A stretch of DNA of 39,212 nucleotides from an uncultured Bacilli bacterium (GCA_950097225.1 CATNCE010000013.1:1-39212), one strand, 5' to 3'; positions 15,479 through 25,135 are shown, counted from the first letter of the stretch. Translations and numbers: made by a program. Notes: generated by a model not told the origin, from the letters alone.

Positions 15479-17170
15479 TTATTGACGTAGTTTTAGGCTT
15501 GCCTCTTTTTCTTTATAGGCGCGAATAGCATTGTACACACGCATTATTGGATAAGCGTACATATAATATTGTCCACAAGTTTGACGAATTTCTTCAACAA
15601 GTTCAGTGAATTCTTTTTCTTCATTATCTAAAATTATTTGAATTAGTTTCTCAGCTTTTATAACGTCATCTTCACTCCATATAACATCGTTGCTAGATGC
15701 AAAGAAGGCTTTGGCTGAGTATGGCATGTTTCCATCTTTTAGACGATATATTTTTAAGAAAGAGGTAATATATTCTTCATAAGAATCTCTTTTTTCTTTT
15801 TTTAAGACATCCTTATCAAAATAATAGTCACTTACTTTATTAGCGTATTCAGGTATGCGAAGCTTCCTTAGTGATCTAGCTTGTATTTGACGTATTCTCT
15901 CACGACTAACATTAAATAAATTTCCACATTTTTGTAAAGAACATTCTTCATTACTCTCAAAATCATATAAGACTTTCATTACTTGGTTTTCATGAGGACG
16001 AAGAACAGTATCTATTAAAGATGTTAAATCAGCTTTTTCAAATTCCATATCAACGTCTTCAAAATCATAATAGCTGCCCGCTTCGGCAAATTCTTCAGAT
16101 AATGTATCAATATATTCGTAATCTTCAAATGTTGTTGGCATATATTTAACAAAATTATCTTCGACGTCCGATCCAAATTTAGTTATATCGGAAATATTGT
16201 AGATACCTTTAATTTTTTCGTCTTCTTTTTTTATGATTTCAGCACTATATGGAACTAGCCCAGTATCAGCTAATTCTTTAGGAGTGATAAATTTGTTTTT
16301 ATCTTGACTTAAATCACGAAGTTTGGAACGCCAATATTCGATACTTTTACGCTTACAATAGTTAACCCAACTTTCACCAGTTAGTTCTTTAAAACGACGC
16401 TGAATATTATTTTTCATAACTATAACAGCAAATGTCGAAAAATGATTATTTCTTTTATAATCAAAACTTAAGATGGCCTTTGCTAATCCTTCAAGAGCGA
16501 GCGCTTGCGTTTCTTCTTTAGGAAGAGCGATATTTTTAAAGTACCTAGCAATAACCCAATTCACTAAACGAATATTTGTTGTAACTAGGCGATCACACAA
16601 AAATGAGTATTCATAATTATCATTAGTCACTTCTTTTATTTGTTCATTAATTTGATTACGACGTTTTACTAATCCCTCATACTTGGATTTTATATTTTTA
16701 TAATTTGCATATAAATTTTTAATTTTAGTGGCTTCTTTTAAAGACGATGTATTTTTTAAATACTCATCAATGTCATCTAAGTGATCTTCTAATCCTTCAT
16801 ATTCTTCAATTTTTATTTCTAGTTCTTCTATCCGACTATTAACACTTTCTAATTCCTCAAGAGCAGAAGTAGGCACTAAGGCTGCTAATCTTTTAAATAT
16901 CTCAATTTGCTCGTCATGAGATAGTATATCTTCTTCTTGAATTGTATTTGGATTTTCTAAATAGCTTTCTGATATGTTAAAACCATAGTCCAAAAGGAGT
17001 TCATCCTGCTCATAATTGTATGCTTTAGTCATATTCATTAAAATTCTCTTTTGTGGATAACTTAAAATATAATAGTCTAATATTACCGATATTGGTAAAT
17101 CATATTTTAGGTAATAGGATACTAAGCTTTTAAATTCTTCAGAATCCTTTATTGTTACTTTCTTTTTCAT
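15479..17170 (-). CDS. Sigma-70-like protein with long N- and C-terminal extensions
   Basis: The protein (563 aa) contains a region-2-like block at about 195-262 (DRLVTTNIRLVNWVIARYF, then FDYKRNNHFSTFAVIVMKNNIQRR) and a region-4 helix-turn-helix at about 384-440 (CGNLFNVSRERIRQIQARSLRKLR), the typical sigma core-binding and -35-reading parts. It differs from ordinary sigma factors: ~190 residues before region 2 include a coiled coil (105-185), the region-3 space is long and acidic, and ~120 residues follow region 4. Start: ATG 17170 with AAGGAGGG 9 nt upstream; an ATG at 17191 overlaps that site and the helicase stop codon (ATGA). It sits directly after the helicase and ends at the IS-supplied terminator. 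Whether it binds RNA polymerase is untested. Confidence 0.75.
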   Translation of the reverse strand: MKKKVTIKDSEEFKSLVSYYLKYDLPISVILDYYILSYPQKRILMNMTKAYNYEQDELLLDYGFNISESYLENPNTIQEEDILSHDEQIEIFKRLAALVPTSALEELESVNSRIEELEIKIEEYEGLEDHLDDIDEYLKNTSSLKEATKIKNLYANYKNIKSKYEGLVKRRNQINEQIKEVTNDNYEYSFLCDRLVTTNIRLVNWVIARYFKNIALPKEETQALALEGLAKAILSFDYKRNNHFSTFAVIVMKNNIQRRFKELTGESWVNYCKRKSIEYWRSKLRDLSQDKNKFITPKELADTGLVPYSAEIIKKEDEKIKGIYNISDITKFGSDVEDNFVKYMPTTFEDYEYIDTLSEEFAEAGSYYDFEDVDMEFEKADLTSLIDTVLRPHENQVMKVLYDFESNEECSLQKCGNLFNVSRERIRQIQARSLRKLRIPEYANKVSDYYFDKDVLKKEKRDSYEEYITSFLKIYRLKDGNMPYSAKAFFASSNDVIWSEDDVIKAEKLIQIILDNEEKEFTELVEEIRQTCGQYYMYAYPIMRVYNAIRAYKEKEASLKLRQ

Positions 17171-17187
17171 AAAGTCCCCCTCCTTAG

Positions 17188-20100
17188 TCATTGTTGTATT
17201 TTACCAAAATTTAGTGTAGATTGCAAAGTTGCCTGTGTATATTTTCTTTTTAACTCTCTTATTTTGTTTGCTTGTTCTTTACTAAAATATTTATTTTGTT
17301 TCAAATAAAGGTGGTTTAGCCTTACTTCTTCAGGATCGGTACTATTGCCACAAGGCATTCTTCCATTTTCTAAAATAAAGTCATATAGTGTATCAAAAAT
17401 TATTTTTTTTTCGCAGTTATTATCTGTAAAATTTATTAGATTATTAATTTCATTTTGTTCAGCCTTGGTCAAGTACTCTTGAATTTGCTCAAATCTAGAT
17501 GCTAGAGATGATTCACTTTCTTCTGCGCTTTCGATGCTTGGCTTAAAGCTATTATTAATGATGTAATCACGATATTCGCGCAAGAGATTACTTTTTTTAA
17601 TGTCGAGAGCTAGGCAATTGTTGCTAGTATCTAGATCATTTATTTCTTTTAATAACTTACGTGATGTATTATCAAGGTCATAGTATGTAGTGTATGCTCT
17701 ATATAATTGATATTCCTCTTCAGATAAAACATCTTTTATAGATAACTTTTTTAGACATAATAATGATATTACTTTTTTTAAGAAGCGATGAATTATATAA
17801 TTGTGACGACGGATATCTAATTTATCAAGAATTTCTCGCGGTACAATTAGTGAGTATTGTTCAAAATCGATTTCTTCATAGGGATTAGCAGTGATCGATT
17901 TTTCGATCGTTCTAATAATTTGTTCAGAATAATCGTCAACTGATTCATAGGTGTTTTTAGTATATTCTTCAGAACTTTCTTCTCTTATAAAACTTCTTAA
18001 GGATCTTAAGGCGCGCTTGGTTAGAATATTAGGAGTTATCTTTTTTTGCTCTAGGTCATTAAAGTATTTTTTTTGTTCTTTTTCGCTTGCGATTCCTAGA
18101 ATTATTTTTTCTTCAATATATAGAGGAACTCCAAGAGAAATAATATGATTAATGATTTGCTTAAACTCCAAAGATGTACACTGAAACAAAATTGCACGAT
18201 ATTGTTTATCTAGTAAGGAATTAATATTGGGTCTATTAAGAAAAGTGCGAATATATTGATAATATTTAGATAGTGTATCATATTTTTCACGCACACTTTT
18301 TTCCCTTAATGAGGAATAGTGCTCTAATGATTTAATTTCAGTGGTTAGCTCAGCAGGTAAAGTAATGCCTATTTCCTCTAAGGAAGCAAGATTAGCTGCA
18401 GTTAGATATTGGCGATTATCATTTACATAATTTGTCAATCTTAAATATGCGGTTTTAGATTTGCTTTGGCAATAATTTGCGATAAGTCCCTCCGTTTTTC
18501 GGTATTTACGTTCAATTTCAAGTAAACTATTAATGCATCGGTAAGTTTCGAAGTCATACTTATTAACAAGTGTACTTAATATACGATATGTATATTTATC
18601 AATTCTAATTTTATTATTTAATCGGTTAAATACTTCATTGATGTAGTTCTCAATTTCTTCATCTTCAATTGTTTGGCCAAGTAATATTTGTTCTTCTAAA
18701 CTTAAGGGAATGTTTAAGGCACAAATATTTTGACAAATTTCTTTTACTTTATTTGAATTAGTAGAAAATAAATATTCACGATACTCTTCATGCAAGCCTC
18801 TTTCTCTTTCATCTTTGGGGTCTGGTCTGCGCGAATTACTTGCGATAAAAAGAAAATATTCATCAATCTTTTTTAACCTATAGTTTTTGTCTTTTTCATA
18901 AAATGAATCATATCCCCTTAGATTTAAGAGGCGTTCTTCGTAGGTCATATTGATTTCATCTGGTAAAGGGATGTCCAATTCAAGGATACGAAGAAATTGT
19001 TTGTTGGTTATATACTTAGCGTTTTTATGAATTGTAGATATGGCTGTTTCCCTATTTAAGTGAAACTCATCTGATGCATCTTTATTTTCTAAATATTCAA
19101 TAGCATCTTCAAGACGTAAAACAATATTATTAGTTCTAAGTAGATAATCTCGTAGTTCTTTATATTGACTTGGTATTGCTAAAGATAATTTCCTTAATGC
19201 CCTTATCTCTAAATTATTTAAATCTTTTTTATTGGAAACTTTATAATACGCATTAGCAAAGAATTCATACATTTCTTCCTTAATAGGATAACTGCCAATA
19301 AGAATTGTCTCTTCAACTGTTAATTTGAAACTACATGAGGATAGATATCTTCTTAATTTAGTTTTATCAAGTTTCGTTAGCAAGTTATAATATTTTTTTG
19401 CTAATTCAGCCTCTTGAACGTTGTTCTCTGGGTCTGGACGACGATTATATTGCTTATAAAATCCATCATAAGCAATGAAGCAATCTTTGTACATGGCATT
19501 TTTTTGTTCATTAATATTGCGGTGACCATTATATAGGCTTCGACGCGTTACTAGATCCAATACAATTTTATTGTAAAAATGAAGACCGATCTCATTTATT
19601 TTCTCTATTTGTGTAATTGTTAAAAATTCATCTTTTATTAAAATTTGATTATATGCACTAATGTAATCATAGTCAAGAGATCTAGATGATACAGCAGCAT
19701 CAATATCCAAATCAGGAAATTGTTGGTGAAGCAGACTCAACTTTTCAATAGCAGCATTAATTTTGCTACTAGTTCTGTCGTTATTCTCGATCTTTTTTGA
19801 TAATTCCTCTAATTTTTCCATTGTAGTAGTAGTATGATCAATTATCTTAAAACGCTTTAAAATTTCTTCATAAAATTCACGCTTTTCTGGATTTTCTGAA
19901 ATCAGACGCTTTGCTTCAATTATTATGTCTTTATATAATTCTTTTATAACTTGGTTTTCAGATATATTGTCAACAAAATCAAAAATTTTTATTTGATTAT
20001 GAAGAAGAGAAAGAGCAAGAGCTCGCCCTATTTGTTGTAAATAAACAATTGGCGAGGCGGTTTTACGAAACATAAATATCCCATTGACATTTTTGATGTG

Positions 20101-21051
20101 CAATCCTTCATTAAAAATATTAATAGAAAACATTAATTTTACCTTATTTGGACTATCTTTGGTGAAAGATGCTATATTCTCTTTATTGGTATTATCACTT
20201 TGAAAGCTGTGAGCTTCATATGTTTCTACATCACCAATGTCTTTAAGCCAAGCCTCTGCCTCTTTTTTTCGACGAATTAAATCTTTATGGTTTTTACAAA
20301 ATACAATATATTTTTCGCCATTTTTAACGTCATATTTTTTAAGAGTACTATTAATAGATGATAACTCCTTTATTTCTTCGTAGATTTTCTCTAATTGTAT
20401 TTTTATATCTAATACTTCAGGGGTAGTTGATATTTTATCAATTTTATGTAATAGTTTTTGAACATAGAGAATACATGGCAATAGTGAATTAACATATAAT
20501 GGCGCTGGCAATAGACCTCTTAGTATAGCCTCGGCGACACTAAGTCTACTGACAACATGATTATCAAAGAAAACTTCATCAACATCCATATAGTTGTCTA
20601 AATAGCGAATTTTAGTTGCTGATAAACCTATCATTTGTTTTTTGTGTTTTAAAACTTGTTCTTTTATAGCCGAAATATGTTTACTCCATTGTTCTGCCCC
20701 ACAATGATGAGCCTCATCAAAAACAATACAATCATATTTTTGAACTAACTCTTTGGGATCAAATTTAGTTATACTATTGTATAACAAAGTATCAAAGCAT
20801 TTAAAATCCTTTTTAGTTAAGCCAATAGTTGGCATTTGTTCAAATAGTAATTGATCTAACATATTTTTATGAGAAGTTATAAATAGAATTTTTTTATTGC
20901 GCATGTTTTTGTATAAATGCTTTAAAACGATGAAAGATTTCCCGGTTCCCGTTGCATGTTCAATAAAAGCAAGCGGATACTCTTTTAAGCCCTTCTCAAG
21001 AGCTTCATATGCTTTTTCATTATGTTCATAGAGTTCAATGTTTTTTTCCAT
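17188..21051 (-). CDS. SF2 DEAH helicase with repeated C-terminal modules
   Basis: Residues 1-370 are a superfamily 2 helicase/restriction-type motor: Walker A ATGTGKS (33-39), DEAH box FDEAHHCGA (111-119), SAT motif LSATKIR (143-149), and motif VI QQIGRAL (339-345). The remaining ~900 residues carry at least three recurring modules, each with an aromatic-rich helix ending in RRPDP or RP (about 525-545, 729-746, 929-942) and ~45 residues later a P-L-x-x-E-E-x-I-L-x-G segment (about 577-586, 782-792, 975-986); a fourth, weaker one ends at about 1158-1175 and a fifth start at 1218-1235. The spacing is ~200 residues. These recall helicase-associated (HA) domains in pattern. The partner gene is sigma-like. 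Role in DNA/RNA remodelling with transcription is inference. Confidence 0.85.
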   Translation of the reverse strand: MEKNIELYEHNEKAYEALEKGLKEYPLAFIEHATGTGKSFIVLKHLYKNMRNKKILFITSHKNMLDQLLFEQMPTIGLTKKDFKCFDTLLYNSITKFDPKELVQKYDCIVFDEAHHCGAEQWSKHISAIKEQVLKHKKQMIGLSATKIRYLDNYMDVDEVFFDNHVVSRLSVAEAILRGLLPAPLYVNSLLPCILYVQKLLHKIDKISTTPEVLDIKIQLEKIYEEIKELSSINSTLKKYDVKNGEKYIVFCKNHKDLIRRKKEAEAWLKDIGDVETYEAHSFQSDNTNKENIASFTKDSPNKVKLMFSINIFNEGLHIKNVNGIFMFRKTASPIVYLQQIGRALALSLLHNQIKIFDFVDNISENQVIKELYKDIIIEAKRLISENPEKREFYEEILKRFKIIDHTTTTMEKLEELSKKIENNDRTSSKINAAIEKLSLLHQQFPDLDIDAAVSSRSLDYDYISAYNQILIKDEFLTITQIEKINEIGLHFYNKIVLDLVTRRSLYNGHRNINEQKNAMYKDCFIAYDGFYKQYNRRPDPENNVQEAELAKKYYNLLTKLDKTKLRRYLSSCSFKLTVEETILIGSYPIKEEMYEFFANAYYKVSNKKDLNNLEIRALRKLSLAIPSQYKELRDYLLRTNNIVLRLEDAIEYLENKDASDEFHLNRETAISTIHKNAKYITNKQFLRILELDIPLPDEINMTYEERLLNLRGYDSFYEKDKNYRLKKIDEYFLFIASNSRRPDPKDERERGLHEEYREYLFSTNSNKVKEICQNICALNIPLSLEEQILLGQTIEDEEIENYINEVFNRLNNKIRIDKYTYRILSTLVNKYDFETYRCINSLLEIERKYRKTEGLIANYCQSKSKTAYLRLTNYVNDNRQYLTAANLASLEEIGITLPAELTTEIKSLEHYSSLREKSVREKYDTLSKYYQYIRTFLNRPNINSLLDKQYRAILFQCTSLEFKQIINHIISLGVPLYIEEKIILGIASEKEQKKYFNDLEQKKITPNILTKRALRSLRSFIREESSEEYTKNTYESVDDYSEQIIRTIEKSITANPYEEIDFEQYSLIVPREILDKLDIRRHNYIIHRFLKKVISLLCLKKLSIKDVLSEEEYQLYRAYTTYYDLDNTSRKLLKEINDLDTSNNCLALDIKKSNLLREYRDYIINNSFKPSIESAEESESSLASRFEQIQEYLTKAEQNEINNLINFTDNNCEKKIIFDTLYDFILENGRMPCGNSTDPEEVRLNHLYLKQNKYFSKEQANKIRELKRKYTQATLQSTLNFGKIQQ

Positions 21052-21095
21052 AATAAAGCCCCCTTTTTTGTTGATAACGCCTTTTGACCTGAAAT

Positions 21096-21123
21096 ATTAT
21101 AACAAATTAAGATCTTTTTGCAA
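21096..21123 (-). promoter_or_regulatory. Promoter of helicase-sigma operon
   Basis: -35 TTGCAA (21118-21123) and perfect -10 TATAAT (21096-21101), spacer 16 nt. A GGGGG ribosome site follows before ATG 21051. The promoter lies in the 87 nt between dac-type and helicase genes. Confidence 0.7.
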
Positions 21124-21127
21124 ATTT

Positions 21128-21151
21128 AAAAGAGAAAATTACTTTCTCTTT
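21128..21151 (-). terminator. Weak hairpin at the end of the S11 peptidase gene
   Basis: AAAGAGAAA and TTTCTCTTT arms overlap the stop codon at 21139-21141; only a short T-rich stretch follows on the minus strand. Termination may be partial, leaving some read-through into the helicase operon. Confidence 0.45.
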
Positions 21152-22338
21152 CGCTTATGTTTGGACGATGCTAAGATTATAACTAAAAGGATGCCCATAC
21201 AAAGTGGAAATACAATATACCAAATGCTAAACAAATACTTAATATAATCGATTTCGATGAACCTTGTTAAAAATATTTCTTCTTGATCTAAAAGTTTTCC
21301 AGCATAGTAGTATTCTGCATTTCCAATTTTGTCACCTACTTTATTGTTAAAATCTAGGCTCTCTAGCCCTTGATATTTAATTTCTATAAGTGATGGGTCA
21401 TAATCATTAGGTAAAAATTTAGATATATCTTTAGTAGCATAAATAGAATAGTCAGTTATTTTAGATAATTGAACTGGTATACTTTTAATCATAGTATTAG
21501 AGTTTATAATATTTTTATATGAAAAATTGGTTTCTAAAAATTCGATTAAGTTAAGTGCGTCACGAACATTGTAGGCTTCTTTTATAATGGGTGGAGCGTT
21601 AATAGTTATGATTAAAACTTCATGATCATAAATATTAGTTAGTACTGATATGCAAAACCCAGCTTTAGATGTATACCCTGTCTTGCTACCAATTATTTTA
21701 GAAATATCTAAGTTTAAATTTTTGTTATAGGATAGAAGGCTTGATCTGACAACTTTATTATTAGACATCGTGTATTCGCGCGTACAATATATCTTTTTAA
21801 ATACAGTATTTTTTAGGGCATATTTTAATATTTTTAAAATATCCGCAGCTGTACTATAATGATTATCAACGTCTAAGCCAGTTACATTAACAAAGTTAGT
21901 GTTTTCAACGCCAATATTTCTAGCTAATTCGTTCATTTCTTTGACGAAATTGGCTACTGATCCAGAACTCGATATTGCTAAGGCCTGAGTAGCATCAGCT
22001 CCACTTGGGAGGATTGATGCATATAGCAAGTCTTCAATTGTTAATAAATCCCCCTCTTTTAAACCAGCAACGGATGCATCCCAAGGAATACCAGCGAATA
22101 CTTCATTAGTAAGCAATATCTGTTTAGTTATATCAGGATTTTTCTCGAGTGCCGTTATGGTTGTCATTATCTTAGTTAAAGATGCTATATAGGTTTGATT
22201 AGAGCTATTCTTCTCAAATAGAATTTGTTCATCCGTTAAATCGTATATTAAAACGTTGCTTGAATATGTATCTGGTAATTCAATAGCACACACCCAATTT
22301 GGCAACAATAAGATAAATAGCAAAATAATTTTCTTCAT
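21139..22338 (-). CDS. D-alanyl-D-alanine carboxypeptidase (peptidase S11)
   Basis: Trims the terminal D-Ala from peptidoglycan pentapeptides outside the membrane, controlling cross-linking. Motifs in order: signal peptide (1-18, cleavage after VCA), S53-L-T-K56 nucleophile motif, S112-G-A (Asn of the usual SxN replaced by Ala, as in many Bacillota S11 enzymes), and K219-T-G. A hydrophobic segment near the C-terminus (YLFSIWYIVFPLCMGILLVI) followed by a basic tail anchors it by a true transmembrane helix rather than an amphipathic one. It starts 35 nt after the cohesin/cadherin-like gene, so the two form an operon. The substrate specificity is assumed from the family. Confidence 0.92.
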   Translation of the reverse strand: MKKIILLFILLLPNWVCAIELPDTYSSNVLIYDLTDEQILFEKNSSNQTYIASLTKIMTTITALEKNPDITKQILLTNEVFAGIPWDASVAGLKEGDLLTIEDLLYASILPSGADATQALAISSSGSVANFVKEMNELARNIGVENTNFVNVTGLDVDNHYSTAADILKILKYALKNTVFKKIYCTREYTMSNNKVVRSSLLSYNKNLNLDISKIIGSKTGYTSKAGFCISVLTNIYDHEVLIITINAPPIIKEAYNVRDALNLIEFLETNFSYKNIINSNTMIKSIPVQLSKITDYSIYATKDISKFLPNDYDPSLIEIKYQGLESLDFNNKVGDKIGNAEYYYAGKLLDQEEIFLTRFIEIDYIKYLFSIWYIVFPLCMGILLVIILASSKHKRKRK

Positions 22339-22373
22339 ACATATCCCCTTTTAAAAAAGTAGAACCAGTCTAC

Positions 22374-23462
22374 TTATAAATCTTTAAACATTTTATCAAC
22401 TTTATGACTATTAATTCGTCCACATATAAAGCTAATGATAATTAATACACCAATAACTATTCCCCCAATTATAAGATATTTTTTTATATTTTTGGGTAGT
22501 TTAGGTATTTTCGTTGCTAAGAGACTTGTTTTTTTCTTTTCCGCTGTAGTCGTAGTTGCTGCCTCTTCTTTTTTGCCTTCGTGAGTTATTTTAATAGTAT
22601 ATGTTCTTTTGCTTCCATCTTGGGCCGTTATTTCAATAGTTGCTGTATTATCATGAGCTGCTAAATCATCAGCACCAATTATATTATATTTAGCTGTTTT
22701 GTCTTCAAGCTTAACACTAATATTTAATGAATTTACAGCCTCAGGAACTGTTAGACGATAGTTAAGTTTGTGAACGTCAAAACCAATGTCATACCCATCA
22801 ACAGCTAAATCAGTTATCATATTATTAGATGCTTTTGTTGTTGAAGATGTTGTCGACTTTGTTGTAGTTATGTGTGGCAAGGTCGGAATCGATATGTTTG
22901 GTCCTATATTGTCATTAGGTATGTTAGTAACCGTCCCAGGATTAACTTTAATAGTACGATTTATATTAACACTTATTTCTTTTTCAATCATGTCATCTTC
23001 ATCTTCATAAGTTTCCATATCGGCAAATGTTGCACCAGCTTCTACTAAAGAAATCGTAGAGGAAGGTGAATCATCTTTGGCAAAGAAAGTTAAATTTAAT
23101 TTATATGTTCCACAAAACAAACCAAAATCGCATGCATTTGGGCCAGTTAAAGTATTTTCCAAGTAACTCACTATGGCGATATAGTTATCTTCATTAAATG
23201 TCGTAGTTTTTAGGTCTGGTGATGAAGCTTCTGTTAAGACAAAAATGTCTTTATCATATTTGATCCCTACACCCATGCTAACTACTCCAACCAATGGTTC
23301 AGAAAACTCATCGATATTAAAAGGTACGCTGATGGTTATCTTGAAACTCTCTCCTGCTTTAACCTCATTTGTTCCAGTCATACTTGGAGTACCAATACTA
23401 GCAGCATTGACCTCTATATTAAACATAAAAAACATAATTAAAAACAACAAAACTTTTTTCAT
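22374..23462 (-). CDS. Anchored surface protein, cohesin-like plus cadherin-like domains
   Basis: Secreted, membrane-anchored protein. Signal peptide at 1-20 (cut after VNA); a cohesin-like beta-sandwich at about 22-165 (the G-x-S-F-K-I-T-I start and KYDKDIFVL pattern); a Thr/Ser-rich linker (about 195-215); a cadherin-like beta-sandwich (PF12733 type) at about 215-292 ending IEITAQDGSKRTYTIKIT; a second Thr/Lys linker; and a C-terminal transmembrane helix (about 329-347) with a basic cytoplasmic tail. These domains usually mediate protein-protein or glycan contacts on the surface. No dockerin partner is visible in the window. It shares a transcript with the S11 peptidase, suggesting an envelope assembly role. 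A TTTAAG/TATAAT promoter precedes it. Confidence 0.8.
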   Translation of the reverse strand: MKKVLLFLIMFFMFNIEVNAASIGTPSMTGTNEVKAGESFKITISVPFNIDEFSEPLVGVVSMGVGIKYDKDIFVLTEASSPDLKTTTFNEDNYIAIVSYLENTLTGPNACDFGLFCGTYKLNLTFFAKDDSPSSTISLVEAGATFADMETYEDEDDMIEKEISVNINRTIKVNPGTVTNIPNDNIGPNISIPTLPHITTTKSTTSSTTKASNNMITDLAVDGYDIGFDVHKLNYRLTVPEAVNSLNISVKLEDKTAKYNIIGADDLAAHDNTATIEITAQDGSKRTYTIKITHEGKKEEAATTTTAEKKKTSLLATKIPKLPKNIKKYLIIGGIVIGVLIIISFICGRINSHKVDKMFKDL

Positions 23463-23487
23463 ATCACTATATCCTACTCATGGATTC

Positions 23488-23516
23488 ATTATATCATGAT
23501 ATATAGTAAACTTAAA
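23488..23516 (-). promoter_or_regulatory. Promoter of the cohesin-like/S11 operon
   Basis: -35 TTTAAG (23511-23516) and -10 TATAAT (23488-23493), spacer 17 nt. An AGGATA ribosome site follows before ATG 23462. The -10 is embedded in an AT-rich palindromic stretch. Confidence 0.6.
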
Positions 23517-23542
23517 GAAAAAAACTATAAAATATAGAAAGA

Positions 23543-23564
23543 AAGAACCTGTAAAAAGGTTCTT
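23543..23564 (-). terminator. Terminator of the GH25 gene
   Basis: AAGAACC and GGTTCTT, perfect 7-bp arms with an 8-nt loop, followed on the minus strand by TCTTTCTATA. It is about 117 nt past the lysozyme stop; I see no gene in the intervening AT-rich DNA. Confidence 0.6.
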
Positions 23565-23680
23565 ATATAAAGATTATAATTATTTTAAAAAGAGGTCGTA
23601 ATATAAATAATATTTTGGACTATTATAAGCTAAATTTTCGAGATTGTTAAAAGGTATATTTAATGAATTTAAGGGTATTA

Positions 23681-24493
23681 TTATTTTTTTTGATAGACTT
23701 CTTCTGCTTTTACATACCCAGCATCAATTTTGTAAGGTGCATTTTTTCCTTCAAAAGTCTCTTCAATTGTAAATTCTTTATCACATACAGACGTTGTTAT
23801 TTTATTTGCATCGACATTGTCATAAATATCACCAGTGACGAATATTTTTTCTCCTTTTCGGTATTGTAATTTAGAATCTTGTAAATGATTTAAACCAGCA
23901 TCAGTTATTATTTTTGGATAATTTTTAAAAGCAATATCGCCATCAACACGGCCTCTTATCCCAGGTAATTCTTCGTAAGAAGTGTGTTGCCACATACCAG
24001 CTTCTTTATTATAAGTAAAACGATCATTCCATTCTGCTACCCATTTATCAAATGGATCTAATTCAGTTGAATCCAAGTTATTTCTTAGGGTATTTAAATT
24101 TGCATATATTCCAACGTAATAGCCATTTTTTTCCATTTCTTCACAATAATATTTAACAATTTCAATTAAATCGTCTTTTCGCATATTCATTTGACGCTTT
24201 GATTCAACATCTAAATATACTGGATATAAAAGTTTTTTATCTTTAATTAAACGTAGCGTATGAGCAACTTCACTGCGAGCATCATCAAGGGTTGTAGCAT
24301 AGCTATAAAGATAAACGCCAAAAGGAATATTTAAGCGAGCACACTCTTCGGCATTGCGTTCATAATATAAGTCATCTTGACGAGTGGTATCGTTGCCCCA
24401 ACCACATCTTATTATGGCAAAATCAATGTATGGTTTTACTTTAGACCAATCGACTCTTCCCTGATACGATGAAACGTCAATTCCTTTAATCAT
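23681..24493 (-). CDS. GH25 (Chalaropsis-type) lysozyme
   Basis: Cleaves the N-acetylmuramic acid-GlcNAc bond of peptidoglycan. GH25 landmarks: GIDVSSYQG at residues 4-12 (D6 nucleophile region), the YLDVES pair (D95, E97), and the CGWG, YSYAT and W-x-A-E-W strand motifs. The barrel takes about 200 residues and a ~65-residue beta-rich tail resembling an SH3-type module (KGEKIFVTGDIYD) follows. There is no signal peptide, so it may leave the cell by another route or act internally, for example in spore or mother-cell lysis; this is open. Start at ATG 24493, 6-8 nt after GGGAGGTG; the frame opens 10 codons earlier without a ribosome site. Confidence 0.9.
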   Translation of the reverse strand: MIKGIDVSSYQGRVDWSKVKPYIDFAIIRCGWGNDTTRQDDLYYERNAEECARLNIPFGVYLYSYATTLDDARSEVAHTLRLIKDKKLLYPVYLDVESKRQMNMRKDDLIEIVKYYCEEMEKNGYYVGIYANLNTLRNNLDSTELDPFDKWVAEWNDRFTYNKEAGMWQHTSYEELPGIRGRVDGDIAFKNYPKIITDAGLNHLQDSKLQYRKGEKIFVTGDIYDNVDANKITTSVCDKEFTIEETFEGKNAPYKIDAGYVKAEEVYQKK

Positions 24494-24610
24494 ATTTCTC
24501 ACCTCCCAATATATATTATTCAAGACAAATAATCACGCATATTATATTGAACTTAAAGGTTGATATTTTTGGTTAGTTTAATAAAAATTGGTTACCATAA
24601 GTATAGGTGA

Positions 24611-25135
24611 ATGTATATGTTCTATTATTTAAACAATTATTTTCTATTTGCTATTTTAGGATATTTTTTTGAAACGACACTATTTACTTTATTAAAATTG
24701 CACAATGAAAGTGGTTTTTTACATTTATTTTGGACTCCTGTTTATGGCGTTGGAGTTTTAACAGCTATTTTAATTTTTAACATAGTTAGCAAATGGAAAA
24801 TTAACAAACATTTAAAAAAAGTTATTTTATTTATTTCTTTTTTCGTTGTTTTATCTCTTTTAGAGTATATTGGTGGAGTTGCAATGGAGTTATTATTTGG
24901 TTATCCCCTTTGGAGTTATAAAATAATTCCATTGCATGTTGGAAAATATATATCTATTGGAACATCTATTCTTTGGGCGATTTTTTCACTTATATATTTA
25001 TACAAAGTCAAAGATTATACAGATAAACTTATTAAGAAAATCCCCAAATTTATAACTATTGCAATTCTTATCATTTATATACTTGATAATGTTATTACAA
25101 TTTATCAAGTTCTTCACTTTCGTGGTTTTATTTAA
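24611..25135 (+). CDS. CmpB-type membrane protein (putative ABC-transporter type IV family)
   Basis: Four to five hydrophobic segments in 174 residues with the family pattern: GFLHLFWTPVYGVG (35-48) near the first helices, LLEYIGGVAMELLFGYPLWSY (82-102), and HVGKYISIGTSILWA (108-122). PF06541-like proteins are annotated as putative ABC transporters but carry no ATPase; true function is unknown. The stop codon overlaps that of the beta-propeller gene in a shared TTAA, so the two genes converge with no terminator between them. The first ATG has AGGTG only 3-4 nt away, so the ATG two codons later (24617) is an alternative. Confidence 0.7.
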   Translation: MYMFYYLNNYFLFAILGYFFETTLFTLLKLHNESGFLHLFWTPVYGVGVLTAILIFNIVSKWKINKHLKKVILFISFFVVLSLLEYIGGVAMELLFGYPLWSYKIIPLHVGKYISIGTSILWAIFSLIYLYKVKDYTDKLIKKIPKFITIAILIIYILDNVITIYQVLHFRGFI

